Assembly (NCBI RefSeq): GCF_900626145.1
Contig: NZ_LR130817.1
Coordinates: 896,698-960,697 of the forward strand
DNA: 64,000 bases
Direction of reading: 5' to 3'
DNA from: Intestinimonas timonensis
Lineage (GTDB): Bacteria; Bacillota; Clostridia; Oscillospirales; Oscillospiraceae
In this document: piece by piece, positions 29,429 through 36,137 of the stretch
Numbering within the stretch: position 1 is the stretch's first letter
Layout of the letters: every line of letters starts with the position of its first letter
Translations under genes and position numbers: made by a program
Notes under the pieces: model-generated
Seen by the model: only the letters and a program-made list of their open reading frames with translations
The model's database searches: none
Told to the model about the DNA's origin: nothing

Positions 29429-30004
29429 ATGGCATTACCGGCGGAGAACATGAGATACACTTTTGCGGACTGTCTGTCATGGGAAGGCGAGGGGCGTATA
29501 GAAATCATCAACGGGGAACCGTTCATGATGGCCCCACCGTCCAGGATCCACCAGGAAATCAGCGGCGAGCTGTTCCGGCAGTTGGCTAATTTTTTGGACG
29601 GCAAGAAGTGCCGGGTATATGCTGCTCCCTTTGCTGTCCGCCTGTTTGAGAAGGACGGGGACAGGCCGGAAGATGTTGATACAATGGTCGAGCCTGACTT
29701 GTCCGTGGTCTGTGACGGTGACAAATTAGATAAACACGGGTGCAAGGGTGCGCCGGATCTGGTTGTGGAAATCCTCTCTCCCTCCACACGGCGACATGAC
29801 CGGCTAGTGAAGCTGGATCTGTACCAGCGGGCCGGGGTTCGGGAATACTGGATTGTTGATACCGAAAACAAGGCCGTACAGGTGTTTTTACAGAATGGCG
29901 GCGGGCTGCTTCGCCTCTGTGAGGACTACGGGCGGGAGGATGTGGCAAAAGTCAATGTGCTGGATGGTTGCTTCGTGGAGCTGAGCAAGGTTTTCTCTGA
30001 ATAG
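29429..30004 (+). CDS. Uma2-family (DUF820) restriction-endonuclease-like protein
   Basis: The 191-residue protein starts at ATG 29429 after AAAAGGAGGCG. It carries the Uma2 PD-(D/E)XK core: VEPDLSVV (D90), APDLVVEILSPST (E114) with K128 after it, then the signature YQRAGVREYWIVD (132-144). Uma2 proteins are very common but mostly uncharacterised; a nuclease function is inferred from the fold. The operon with an RHH regulator and a terminator makes a self-contained two-gene cassette inside element 1. Confidence 0.85.
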   Translation: MALPAENMRYTFADCLSWEGEGRIEIINGEPFMMAPPSRIHQEISGELFRQLANFLDGKKCRVYAAPFAVRLFEKDGDRPEDVDTMVEPDLSVVCDGDKLDKHGCKGAPDLVVEILSPSTRRHDRLVKLDLYQRAGVREYWIVDTENKAVQVFLQNGGGLLRLCEDYGREDVAKVNVLDGCFVELSKVFSE

Positions 30005-30011
30005 GCAGTAT

Positions 30012-30042
30012 AAGGGCCGGGGGCTGTTCCCCCGGCCTTTTT
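30012..30042 (+). terminator. Terminator of the RHH-Uma2 cassette
   Basis: Stem AAGGGCCGGGGGC / CCCCCGGCCTTTTT. A second, shorter hairpin with TTTT follows at 30069-30088. Confidence 0.85.
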
Positions 30043-30347
30043 CTGCTCTTTGCTGTATTGGCCCCTGCAAGCCCCGTTGTGGGCTTTTAATGCTTTTGCG
30101 TGTCTTTTCCTGCCTTTAACTTTAAAATCGCTTATAGGCGGTTTCTATGGCCTCCCGTGGGGAGTTCCGCTTTCTGTCTCTTCCTTTCTGCAATACTGGC
30201 GCAAAATGGACAGCAAACACCCCCGGAAGGCGGCGGCCTATCCGGGGGTATTGCTTGGCACATACATCTGCAAGTGGCTCGATGCGTATAGATATCATAT
30301 CACGCTGGGAAAAATATGGCAAGGTGCAGAAAAGGCCGGTGGAGGGG
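30043..30347. other. Non-coding gap between the Uma2 and terS genes
   Basis: No gene supported. It holds the hairpin at 30069-30088 and a perfect 9-bp stem ACCCCCGGA / TCCGGGGGT (30219-30249) that could end the minus-strand late operon. A cos or pac site is plausible next to terS but no motif identifies one. Confidence 0.5.
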
Positions 30348-30749
30348 TCACCATTCCCCATCGAGCTGGGCAAGTGCACGGAGTTCTTCCTCTGTCATTC
30401 CGGACATGAGCTCCCGGGTCTTTACCTCTGCGTCAACCTCCACACGATCCAAGAAGGCACCATAGGTCTTTGCCAGAAGTTCAGATGCTTTCAGCCGGTC
30501 CCCGGTCTTTGCCCCCTGGTCCCTCATGGTAGCAGACCAGAACTGGCGGATCTCCTCTACCTGGGCGGTACTGGCGGCGCTGATCTCCTGGTTCCGCTCC
30601 GCAAGGTATTCTTGCACGTCCGCAAAAGTCAACAGGCGTTGCCCCTGGCTCCGGGCGCTCTGGGGGCTGTACCCGGCTTTCCTGGCCGCCTCCGTGGCAT
30701 TCCCGCTCGCAAGGTAGGCTTCACAGAAGGCTTGCCGTCTCTGGTTCAT
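30348..30749 (-). CDS. terS: Phage small terminase subunit
   Basis: The start is ATG 30749 (CGGAG upstream); it overlaps the preceding gene's stop by 4 bases. The 133-residue product opens MNQRRQAFCEAYLASGNATEAARKAGYS, the N-terminal DNA-recognition domain of the terminase_2 family (PF03592). A helical region and an acidic C-terminus follow (MTEEELRALAQLDGEW). TerS recognises the packaging site and recruits the large subunit. No large subunit is encoded nearby, as in phage satellites that borrow a helper phage's TerL. Confidence 0.85.
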   Translation of the reverse strand: MNQRRQAFCEAYLASGNATEAARKAGYSPQSARSQGQRLLTFADVQEYLAERNQEISAASTAQVEEIRQFWSATMRDQGAKTGDRLKASELLAKTYGAFLDRVEVDAEVKTRELMSGMTEEELRALAQLDGEW

Positions 30750-31144
30750 GCTCCGTTCTCCCCTCGGCCGGCCCTGTCCTGGAATACGCCGTAAATCCCG
30801 AACACATGAGCAAGAAGAGCTTCCATCACCCGGCGGTTGTGTCTGTGGACGGTGCATATATCCATGTGCAGCCGCCGCCCAATCTTACGGGCGCTCTCCC
30901 GCTGGTCTCCGTCCAGGTAACAGGCCCGGAAGGTCTCTACCTCAGATGGCAGGGAGTGGGCCACACCCACAAGCCGCCGCTCCAGGTATTCACGGGCTAC
31001 GCTATTCTCTCGGGCAAGCTCTGCCAGAGCCCGGACGATTGCCACAAGCTCACGCCGCCGCTCCGGGCCTATTTCCTCCATGCTGTCCAGCAGGTGCTGG
31101 GCCTCCGCCATTTGTTTCAGTTCTTCCACTGTGAAATGTTCCAT
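30746..31144 (-). CDS. ArpU/sigma-like phage transcriptional regulator
   Basis: The 132-residue protein has an N-terminal helical part and a C-terminal helix-turn-helix region (about residues 72-115: YLDGDQRESARKIGRRLHM followed by DICTVHRHNRRVMEALL). This resembles region 4-like HTH domains of ArpU/RinA-type activators of late or packaging genes. It is coupled to terS by a 4-base overlap, as expected for a regulator of packaging genes. Family assignment is by pattern only. Confidence 0.65.
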   Translation of the reverse strand: MEHFTVEELKQMAEAQHLLDSMEEIGPERRRELVAIVRALAELARENSVAREYLERRLVGVAHSLPSEVETFRACYLDGDQRESARKIGRRLHMDICTVHRHNRRVMEALLAHVFGIYGVFQDRAGRGENGA

Positions 31145-31162
31145 GTCAATGGCTGTCCTCCT

Positions 31163-31933
31163 TCAGCTGTTAACCAGGGCCGCCGCCTCTGTCCGGCTGA
31201 TCCTGGCTGTTTTCCATTTCTCATACCTTGCCGCCTCATGGTATTGCTCGAAGTCCTCGAAGGCTGTCAAGCATTCCTGTAATTCTCTCCGGTGCTTTCC
31301 CCGTTCCAGGCGGCGCAAGGCCCGCTCCTCCGCTTCACTTGCTGTCTGCTTCGATGAAAAGCCGCACAAGGGGGCCGCTGTCTCCAGCGTTTGGCCCTCC
31401 AGGTAGTGCAGCCTAAGCAAAGCCGCATATTCCGGCGGCAGTGCGTCCAGGGCTGCCCGGATCTCCCGGCGGCAGTAGTCCAGAAAATCCGCATACTCAA
31501 CACCCATGAAGGCAAGGGCCGCTCCATCATCCGGCAGCAGGTCCCCAACGGTCTCCCCTTCTGGGTCGTCCCGGTGCGCTGCTACCTCCGTACTGTCCGC
31601 ATATTGCAAGGCATCCCGCCGGGTTGTCCTGATCCCCTCTTCGGCAGCAAAAGCCTTCAGTAGTGAAAACGAGAGGGCAGAGAGAAAGCTCTTTCCTTCG
31701 CCTGGCTCATACTGTGCCGCCGTTTCGAGCATAGCCAGAAATCCGGCTTGTGTGAGGTCGTCAGTCTGGGAACGGCAACCGGGGGCGGCAGCTCTCTTCC
31801 GGGCCTTCAGCTCTACGAACCGCCGCACAGCCTCCCACAGCTCCAGGGCGGCCCCCGGCTCCCGCTCTCTTACTCTGAGGGCCAAGGCGTCAAGCTCTGT
31901 AGCGGTTACAACACCTTGGCCCTTTCTGCTCAT
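31163..31933 (-). CDS. Sigma-70-family-like factor of element 1
   Basis: The frame is open to 32032, but ATG 31933 (GGAGATGAAAGT before it) is the best start, giving 256 residues. Sigma region 2 character is seen near DDLTQAGFLAMLETAAQYEPGEG (about 56-78), and a region 4 HTH near LPPEYAALLRLHYLEGQTLETAAPLCGFS (about 165-193). Similar alternative sigma-like proteins occur in firmicute prophages. It probably directs RNA polymerase to element or helper-phage promoters, but no target site was identified. Confidence 0.7.
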   Translation of the reverse strand: MSRKGQGVVTATELDALALRVREREPGAALELWEAVRRFVELKARKRAAAPGCRSQTDDLTQAGFLAMLETAAQYEPGEGKSFLSALSFSLLKAFAAEEGIRTTRRDALQYADSTEVAAHRDDPEGETVGDLLPDDGAALAFMGVEYADFLDYCRREIRAALDALPPEYAALLRLHYLEGQTLETAAPLCGFSSKQTASEAEERALRRLERGKHRRELQECLTAFEDFEQYHEAARYEKWKTARISRTEAAALVNS

Positions 31934-32104
31934 ACTTTCATCTCCAGAAATCAGAATATTACCGAAACAGTAAGTAAAAAATAGTTGTCCTATTTTCCGG
32001 GAAATTTCGTTGTTGCCCACCGGATACTCCACTGGATTCTCTGGTGGAGCATCCGTATCTCCCCCCTGTACCCCCGTTCTCCATGTTGGTTCTGTTATGG
32101 TACT

Positions 32105-32134
32105 GGTTGTGGTTACGGTTATGGTTACGGTTAC
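32105..32134. repeat. Five tandem GGTTAC-like hexamers
   Basis: On the plus strand GGTTGT, GGTTAC, GGTTAT, GGTTAC, GGTTAC run without interruption. They begin right beside the stop codon of the replisome-organiser-like gene. Confidence 0.85.
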
Positions 32135-32568
32135 ACCGGATTTTCCCCGGATGTTCCTACGGACTGTCCGTCAGGACCGTCCGGTGGACATTGACCGTTT
32201 CTTTTTTCCCTCTTCCGTTTGGCGTCATAGGCTTTGCGGTTTAGAAACTTATACCATTGCTCCTGCCATTCGTCCCAGTCGTGGAGAAACAGGGCTCCGT
32301 CCACTTCATCAATCCATCCAGTAGAAATGAGAGTTTTTACAAGTTGCTCGCTGTCAACACCATCTGAAAGCATATCAGATGGTATTGCCGCCGATATTGT
32401 TTTTATGTCGGCATCCTGGATTTCTCCGGTACTGTTAGCATTATTAAGTCCCCATAGCCAGAGTGTAACGAGAGTCCCCAGCGCCTCAGCTTTGGATATT
32501 CCCGCCGACTTTGCAAATTTCCGCAATTTGGGGCCGTTCACCCCATTATGTACGCTCACCCATGCCAT
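32131..32568 (-). CDS. Replisome-organiser-like N-terminal domain protein
   Basis: The product is 145 residues from ATG 32568. The opening MAWVSVHNGVNGPKLRKFAK and the winged-helix-like block with GTLVTLWLWGLNNA and TGWIDEVDGALFLHDWDEWQ match the N-terminal domain of phage replisome organisers (PF09681-like). Those proteins are usually longer. Here translation stops within a GTAACC repeat. Past the stop, another frame stays open as a Val-Thr repeat and runs on to the sigma-like gene, so a 2-bp slippage may have truncated it. It follows the excisionase gene at once. Confidence 0.65.
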   Translation of the reverse strand: MAWVSVHNGVNGPKLRKFAKSAGISKAEALGTLVTLWLWGLNNANSTGEIQDADIKTISAAIPSDMLSDGVDSEQLVKTLISTGWIDEVDGALFLHDWDEWQEQWYKFLNRKAYDAKRKREKRNGQCPPDGPDGQSVGTSGENPV

Positions 32569-32569
32569 T

Positions 32570-32749
32570 TTAACCAACCGCCCCAGCCTGTTCCTCCAAC
32601 CATCGCTTAAGGCTGTCGAGCGGGATCACGATACGCCTCCCAATACGGACAGTGGGGAATCCCTCCTTGTGGATCAGCTCATAAGCCGTCGGGCGGCTAA
32701 CCCCAACGATTTTCGCCATTTCATCCACGGTAACGGTCAATTTTTCCAT
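32570..32749 (-). CDS. Excisionase-like HTH protein (HTH_17)
   Basis: A 59-residue MerR/HTH_17-type protein read directly from the sequence. It begins MEKLTVTVDEMAKIVGVSR, followed by PTAYELIHKEGFP and VRIGRRIVIPLDSLKRWL. GGAGGTGTTGGC precedes the ATG. This family includes Xis-type directionality factors. It is the first gene of the leftward operon and faces the repressor across a divergent promoter region. Confidence 0.8.
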   Translation of the reverse strand: MEKLTVTVDEMAKIVGVSRPTAYELIHKEGFPTVRIGRRIVIPLDSLKRWLEEQAGAVG

Positions 32750-32789
32750 GCCAACACCTCCATTACACGAAATTCAATCCTGTATTCTC

Positions 32790-32818
32790 TTGACTTATTG
32801 CAATCAAATAATTACAAT
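32790..32818 (+). promoter_or_regulatory. Promoter of the repressor-integrase operon
   Basis: TTGACT and TACAAT with a 17-bp spacer. An inverted repeat ATTACAA (32811-32817) / TTGTAAT (32829-32835) covers the -10 box and is a likely repressor operator shared with the divergent promoter. Confidence 0.75.
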
Positions 32819-32821
32819 AAT

Positions 32822-32850
32822 ATTATATTTGTAATATATCGAAGCGTCAA
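32822..32850 (-). promoter_or_regulatory. Divergent promoter of the excisionase operon
   Basis: On the minus strand TTGACG (32845-32850) and a perfect TATAAT (32822-32827) are 17 bp apart. It lies back to back with the repressor promoter around the ATTACAA/TTGTAAT dyad, a lysis-lysogeny type switch layout. Confidence 0.75.
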
Positions 32851-32886
32851 GGGCGTGCAACAATGACAAACTATATTGGAGGTATT

Positions 32887-33465
32887 ATGAGTACGAAGGA
32901 AACATTTGGGGCAAGGTTAAAGAAATTAAGATTAAAAAGTCAGTATGATTCACAAGATAGCCTCTCTGAAGCCGTTGGAATTGCGAGACAAACCTTAGGA
33001 AATTATGAAAATGATAGCCGCAAGCCCGATAGTGAAATTATCATAAGACTTTCTCGAACGCTGGGAGTATCCGCAGATTATCTATTGGGCCTTACAGAAG
33101 TAGAAACCCCAAGTCAGACTATACAGGCCATACATAAAACAACGGGCCTGTCGGAGGAGGCAATCAGGCATCTTCATATTGACTACTCTATGGGTGAAGG
33201 GTATTTTTCGCTTTTAAGTGCCATTATCTCCAACCATTTGCTTCCTCAGCTTATATCTATTTTAGAAAACTATATGTCCGCTGATGAATATTTAAGCGGA
33301 TGTGCTGAGACATTCATATCTGAACTAACTTGTTATGATTCAAATATAGACAGTAGTTTCACTCGAAAAGCTATTATTAAAAAAGTAGCTGAAGAATACT
33401 TCTGGAAAATTGTTGATGAATGCAGTGTAAAGGGGGATGGAGATGGCACGAAAGGCAACCCGTAA
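32887..33465 (+). CDS. CI-like XRE-family repressor
   Basis: The 192-residue protein starts at ATG 32887 (GGAGG 5 bases upstream); an ATG at 32863 lacks a site. The XRE helix-turn-helix is at about residues 8-62 (LSEAVGIARQTLGNYENDSRKPDSE and LGVSADYLLGL). The C-terminal part has no Ser-Lys peptidase motif, so induction is probably not by RecA-stimulated self-cleavage. An antirepressor, as in satellites, is one alternative. The 3' end overlaps the integrase start. AT-rich compared with the core genome. Confidence 0.82.
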   Translation: MSTKETFGARLKKLRLKSQYDSQDSLSEAVGIARQTLGNYENDSRKPDSEIIIRLSRTLGVSADYLLGLTEVETPSQTIQAIHKTTGLSEEAIRHLHIDYSMGEGYFSLLSAIISNHLLPQLISILENYMSADEYLSGCAETFISELTCYDSNIDSSFTRKAIIKKVAEEYFWKIVDECSVKGDGDGTKGNP

Positions 33466-34630
33466 TGCACAGGGCGCCGGCAGCATACGGCAACGAGCGG
33501 ACGGTACATGGGAGGCCCGCTACACTGTGGGCCGTGATCCCGGTACAGGTAAGCAGCTTAGAAAATCTGTGTATGGGAAAACTCAAAAAGAAGTCAGACA
33601 GAAATTATCTCAGGCGGTGGCCGCCCTGGATAATGGGGACTATTTTCAGCCTTCCAAAATGACATTGTCTCGGTGGGTAGAAATATGGCTCCAGGAGTAC
33701 ACCGGGGACAAAAAGTATCTGACCGTCAAGCACTACAAGGCACAATGCAAAACTCACATTGTCCCCAGCCTAGGTGCAGTGAAGCTGTCAGAGCTGGCAC
33801 CTCCTCAGATACAGGCGTTTTATAACGGCCTCCAGCGGGATGGACTGGCCGCAAAGTCTGTGCGCAACATTCATGGTATCCTTACTAAATGCCTGTCTAC
33901 CGCCGTTCAGGTGGGTTATCTTCGAAGCAATCCCGCTTCGATGGTCACGCTGCCAAAGATAGAGAAAAAAGAAATTCACCCGCTCACAGATGAACAGGTG
34001 AAAGACTTTCTCCGGGTATCTGCCGGGGATGAGTATGAAATTCTCTTGAAGGTGATCCTTTTCACCGGCTTGCGGGAGTCGGAAGCAATCGGCCTAACCT
34101 GGGATTGCATAGATTTTAAGGCGGGGGCTGTGAAGGTCTGCAAGCAGCTCCAGAAGCGCCCGCTTTCTGACGGCGGCTTTACCTTCGCCCCTCTGAAAAA
34201 TGACAAGTCACGCTCGCTCAGGCCCGCCCACTTCGTCCTGGATCTGCTGGAGCGCCGCAAACGGGAGCAGGCAGCGCAGCGCCTCAAGGCGGGGGAGCTG
34301 TGGGAGGGCTGGCATACGGCAGAGGAGCAGAAAAGCGCCCTGGTATTCACCACGGCGACAGGAGGCAACCTCAGCCCTCAGACGGTCTACAATCACTACA
34401 AGAAACTGGCCGTCAAAATCGGCGCACCAGATAGCCGGGTGCACGATCTCCGCCACACTTTCGCCGTCCTCTCCCTCCAGAATGGGAACGATGTGAAAAC
34501 TGTCCAAGGTAACCTGGGACACGCCACGGCGGCTTTTACCCTGGATGTTTATGGTCATGTGTCGGAGCGCATGAAAGAGGATAGCGCGGCCCGTATGGAA
34601 GAGTACATAAAGGGCCTTGTAAACCTGTGA
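33443..34630 (+). CDS. int: Tyrosine-type site-specific integrase
   Basis: The product is about 395 residues. ATG 33443 is preferred over 33437, which abuts its own purine run. An N-terminal AP2-like arm-binding part (ADGTWEARYTVGRDPGTGKQ) and SAM-like core-binding domain precede the catalytic domain. R is near 211 (TGLRESEAIGL), HxxR near 334-337 (HDLRHTF), LGHATAAFTLDVYGHV follows with the nucleophile Tyr near 369. It lies 78 bp from the tRNA att site and overlaps the repressor gene. Confidence 0.95.
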   Translation: MARKATRNAQGAGSIRQRADGTWEARYTVGRDPGTGKQLRKSVYGKTQKEVRQKLSQAVAALDNGDYFQPSKMTLSRWVEIWLQEYTGDKKYLTVKHYKAQCKTHIVPSLGAVKLSELAPPQIQAFYNGLQRDGLAAKSVRNIHGILTKCLSTAVQVGYLRSNPASMVTLPKIEKKEIHPLTDEQVKDFLRVSAGDEYEILLKVILFTGLRESEAIGLTWDCIDFKAGAVKVCKQLQKRPLSDGGFTFAPLKNDKSRSLRPAHFVLDLLERRKREQAAQRLKAGELWEGWHTAEEQKSALVFTTATGGNLSPQTVYNHYKKLAVKIGAPDSRVHDLRHTFAVLSLQNGNDVKTVQGNLGHATAAFTLDVYGHVSERMKEDSAARMEEYIKGLVNL

Positions 34631-34669
34631 GGGGTAAAAATAGGGGTATTTATCACTTTCATTGCATGA

Positions 34670-34706
34670 CAAAAGCCCTGAAACCGTTGTGGTTTCAGGG
34701 CTTCTC
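34670..34706. terminator. Terminator supplied by element 1 to int and to tRNA-Gln
   Basis: Stem AAGCCCTGAAACC / GGTTTCAGGGCTT with a 5-base loop. It lies between the integrase stop and the tRNA 3' end and can end both. It functionally replaces the displaced terminator at 27254-27286. Confidence 0.75.
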
Positions 34707-34731
34707 TTTGGCAGCGGGAGAAGGATTCGAA
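34707..34731. repeat. att site, right copy (element 1), inside the tRNA gene
   Basis: Identical 25-bp partner of 27284-27308. It covers the last bases of tRNA-Gln, so insertion restored an intact gene. Confidence 0.9.
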
Positions 34732-34782
34732 CCCTCACAAACAGAGTCAGAGTCTGTCGTGCTACCCTTACACAATCCCGCT
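34709..34782 (-). tRNA. tRNA-Gln (anticodon CUG)
   Basis: A 74-nt cloverleaf on the minus strand: acceptor AGCGGGA / TCCCGCT, D-arm with GTGT / GCAC, anticodon stem ACAGA / TCTGT with loop CTCTGAC (anticodon CTG), and T-arm GAGGG-TTCGAAT-CCTTC. Discriminator G and encoded CCA. It decodes CAG and is the integration target of element 1. Confidence 0.95.
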
Positions 34783-34836
34783 ATCTTGTTTTGTGCTCTT
34801 GGCTTTTTGTTTTGCTCTCTCGTGAGCACGAATGTT

Positions 34837-34864
34837 ATTATATCAGGTTTGCGGGGAAAGTCAA
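34837..34864 (-). promoter_or_regulatory. Promoter of tRNA-Gln
   Basis: On the minus strand TTGACT (34859-34864) and TATAAT (34837-34842, with an extended TGa) are 16 bp apart, 54 bp upstream of the tRNA 5' end. Confidence 0.75.
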
Positions 34865-34893
34865 GCATATTTTCCGAATTTCAGAAAAAATTT

Positions 34894-34917
34894 GGGGACG
34901 GTCATTTGACCGTCCCC
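34894..34917 (-). terminator. Terminator of the BI-1 family gene
   Basis: Stem GGGGACGGTC / GACCGTCCCC with a 4-base loop; AAATTTTTT follows on the minus strand. Confidence 0.8.
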
Positions 34918-34924
34918 TGTGGAC

Positions 34925-35647
34925 TCAGCGCTTGCTCTTTCCCATAAAGCGGAGCAGATAGAGGAAGAGGTTGATGAAGTCCAGATAAAGCTGAAGCGCA
35001 GAATAGATGGAAGCTTTTTGGGCCAGTTGAGCATCATGGCCAAAGGCGTAGTAATTGGCCTTGATCTGCTGGGTGTCATAGGCGGTGAGGCCCAGGAAGA
35101 TGGCGATGCCGATGAGGCAGTAGATCCGTTCCAGGCCGGAGAAGAAGGGGAGGAAAAGGGAGAGCAGGCCAAAGAGGATCAGGAAGATGAGACCGCCCGT
35201 CAGGATGGGGCGCAGCCGGGTGAGATCACTCTTTGTGAAGTAACCGTACAGAGCCAGCGCCCCAAAGTAGAGGGCGGTGACAGCGAAGATAAGCACCAGA
35301 CTGGCCAAGTCAAAGATCAGAAAATAGGTGGAAAAGACTACGCCGGTCAGCGCGGCGTACGCAAAGAACAAAAGCGTGGCGCCTGGTACTGAGAGACGGT
35401 GGATACAGGCGCTGAGAATCAGAACCACTGCCAGCTCGGCTACCAGGACGATGACATGGAAGGCGGGAATACTGAGGAAGGCGTAGATGGTAAGTCCGCT
35501 CACATAGCCGCCCACAGCCACACCAAAGGTGATCAGCAGGCCAAAGAACATCCAAAGGAAGGTTTTCGCAGCGTAGGTCGACAGGGATCCAGTAAATATG
35601 TTTTGCTCCTGCCGGCGCTCATTCTGGTAAAAATCGTTGTAATCCAA
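34925..35647 (-). CDS. Bax inhibitor-1/YccA family membrane protein
   Basis: The 240-residue protein has seven hydrophobic segments after a short polar N-terminus. The family's late DTQQIKANYYA block (GLTAYDTQQIK, near residue 185) and the final SIYSALQLYLDFINLFLYLLRFMG helix are clear. Bacterial BI-1/YccA homologues are pH-sensitive calcium-leak channels or interact with FtsH; which applies here is unknown. Monocistronic, divergent from the leuA leader. Confidence 0.92.
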   Translation of the reverse strand: MDYNDFYQNERRQEQNIFTGSLSTYAAKTFLWMFFGLLITFGVAVGGYVSGLTIYAFLSIPAFHVIVLVAELAVVLILSACIHRLSVPGATLLFFAYAALTGVVFSTYFLIFDLASLVLIFAVTALYFGALALYGYFTKSDLTRLRPILTGGLIFLILFGLLSLFLPFFSGLERIYCLIGIAIFLGLTAYDTQQIKANYYAFGHDAQLAQKASIYSALQLYLDFINLFLYLLRFMGKSKR

Positions 35648-35772
35648 AGATCATCACTCCAATCATATCGGTCGGATCCAGTCGGACAGGTATAGACGGG
35701 CCGAACCTTTATGGTCACACTATAACGTATGTTACCCCAAAAAGAAAGAGATAAAATATGAATTTTTTGTGC

Positions 35773-35801
35773 TTGACAACCGGACCAGAATCTTCTACAA
35801 T
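35773..35801 (+). promoter_or_regulatory. Promoter of the leuA T-box transcript
   Basis: Perfect TTGACA, 17-bp spacer, TACAAT (5/6), just upstream of the T-box leader. Confidence 0.85.
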
Positions 35802-35804
35802 GTA

Positions 35805-36076
35805 ACTCATAAAAGCAATGATGGGAAGAAGACCCGTATTGCCCGTTCAGAGAGCCGGTGAATGGTGTGAACCGGTACGGCGCATACAGGTGGATACTGA
35901 TCCCTGAGCCGCTTTCCTGAACCGCCGGTGGCGCAGTAGGGAGAGCCGCGTGGCCGCGTTACCGGCCAGGGCCTTGCTGGAGGCCGACGAGGACCGTACG
36001 GGTGACCGGCGGTCGAATCAGGGTGGTACCGCGTATGAGTTATACGCCCCTGACCGTTGAGGTCGGGGGCGTTTTT
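35805..36076 (+). ncRNA. T-box leader (leucine-responsive, inferred) of leuA
   Basis: The T-box motif AGGGTGGTACCGCG is at 36020-36033. Upstream Stem I shows the AGAGAGCCGG...GGTGTGAACCGG pairing. The terminator ACGCCCCTGACC / GGTCGGGGGCGT plus T5 is at 36044-36076 and competes with the T-box antiterminator. In the specifier region GGATACTGATCCCTGAG, the triplet CTG in the usual position before AYCCCTGAG would read leucine and fits the downstream gene. The alternative triplet TAC (Tyr) is less consistent. Uncharged tRNA-Leu should favour readthrough. Confidence 0.85.
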
Positions 36077-36137
36077 CATTTGTCCGGCATGCGTCCCCGT
36101 ACACCAGACCATTGGAATCATAAGGAGGAAGACGGAC

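Larger units (their letters stand above)
27284..34731. mobile_element. Element 1: phage-satellite-like island in tRNA-Gln
   Basis: About 7.4 kb lie between two 25-bp direct repeats (27284-27308 and 34707-34731) that duplicate the 3' end of the tRNA-Gln gene. The integrase is at the tRNA end. Content is integrase, repressor, excisionase, replisome-organiser-like protein, sigma-like factor, ArpU-like regulator, small terminase subunit, RHH/Uma2 cargo and four small minus-strand genes. No large terminase, portal, capsid, tail or lysis gene is present. This combination matches phage-inducible chromosomal islands in outline, though at 7.4 kb it is small; a heavily deleted prophage is the alternative. 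Confidence 0.8.

Noticed and set aside
30147..30794. Plus-strand frame across the terS region
   Set aside because: It is antisense to terS over most of its length and has no start signal.
32105..32134. Telomere-like GGTTAC repeats
   Set aside because: Five units in a mobile element of a circular-type bacterial chromosome; an origin or slippage array is more sensible than a telomere.
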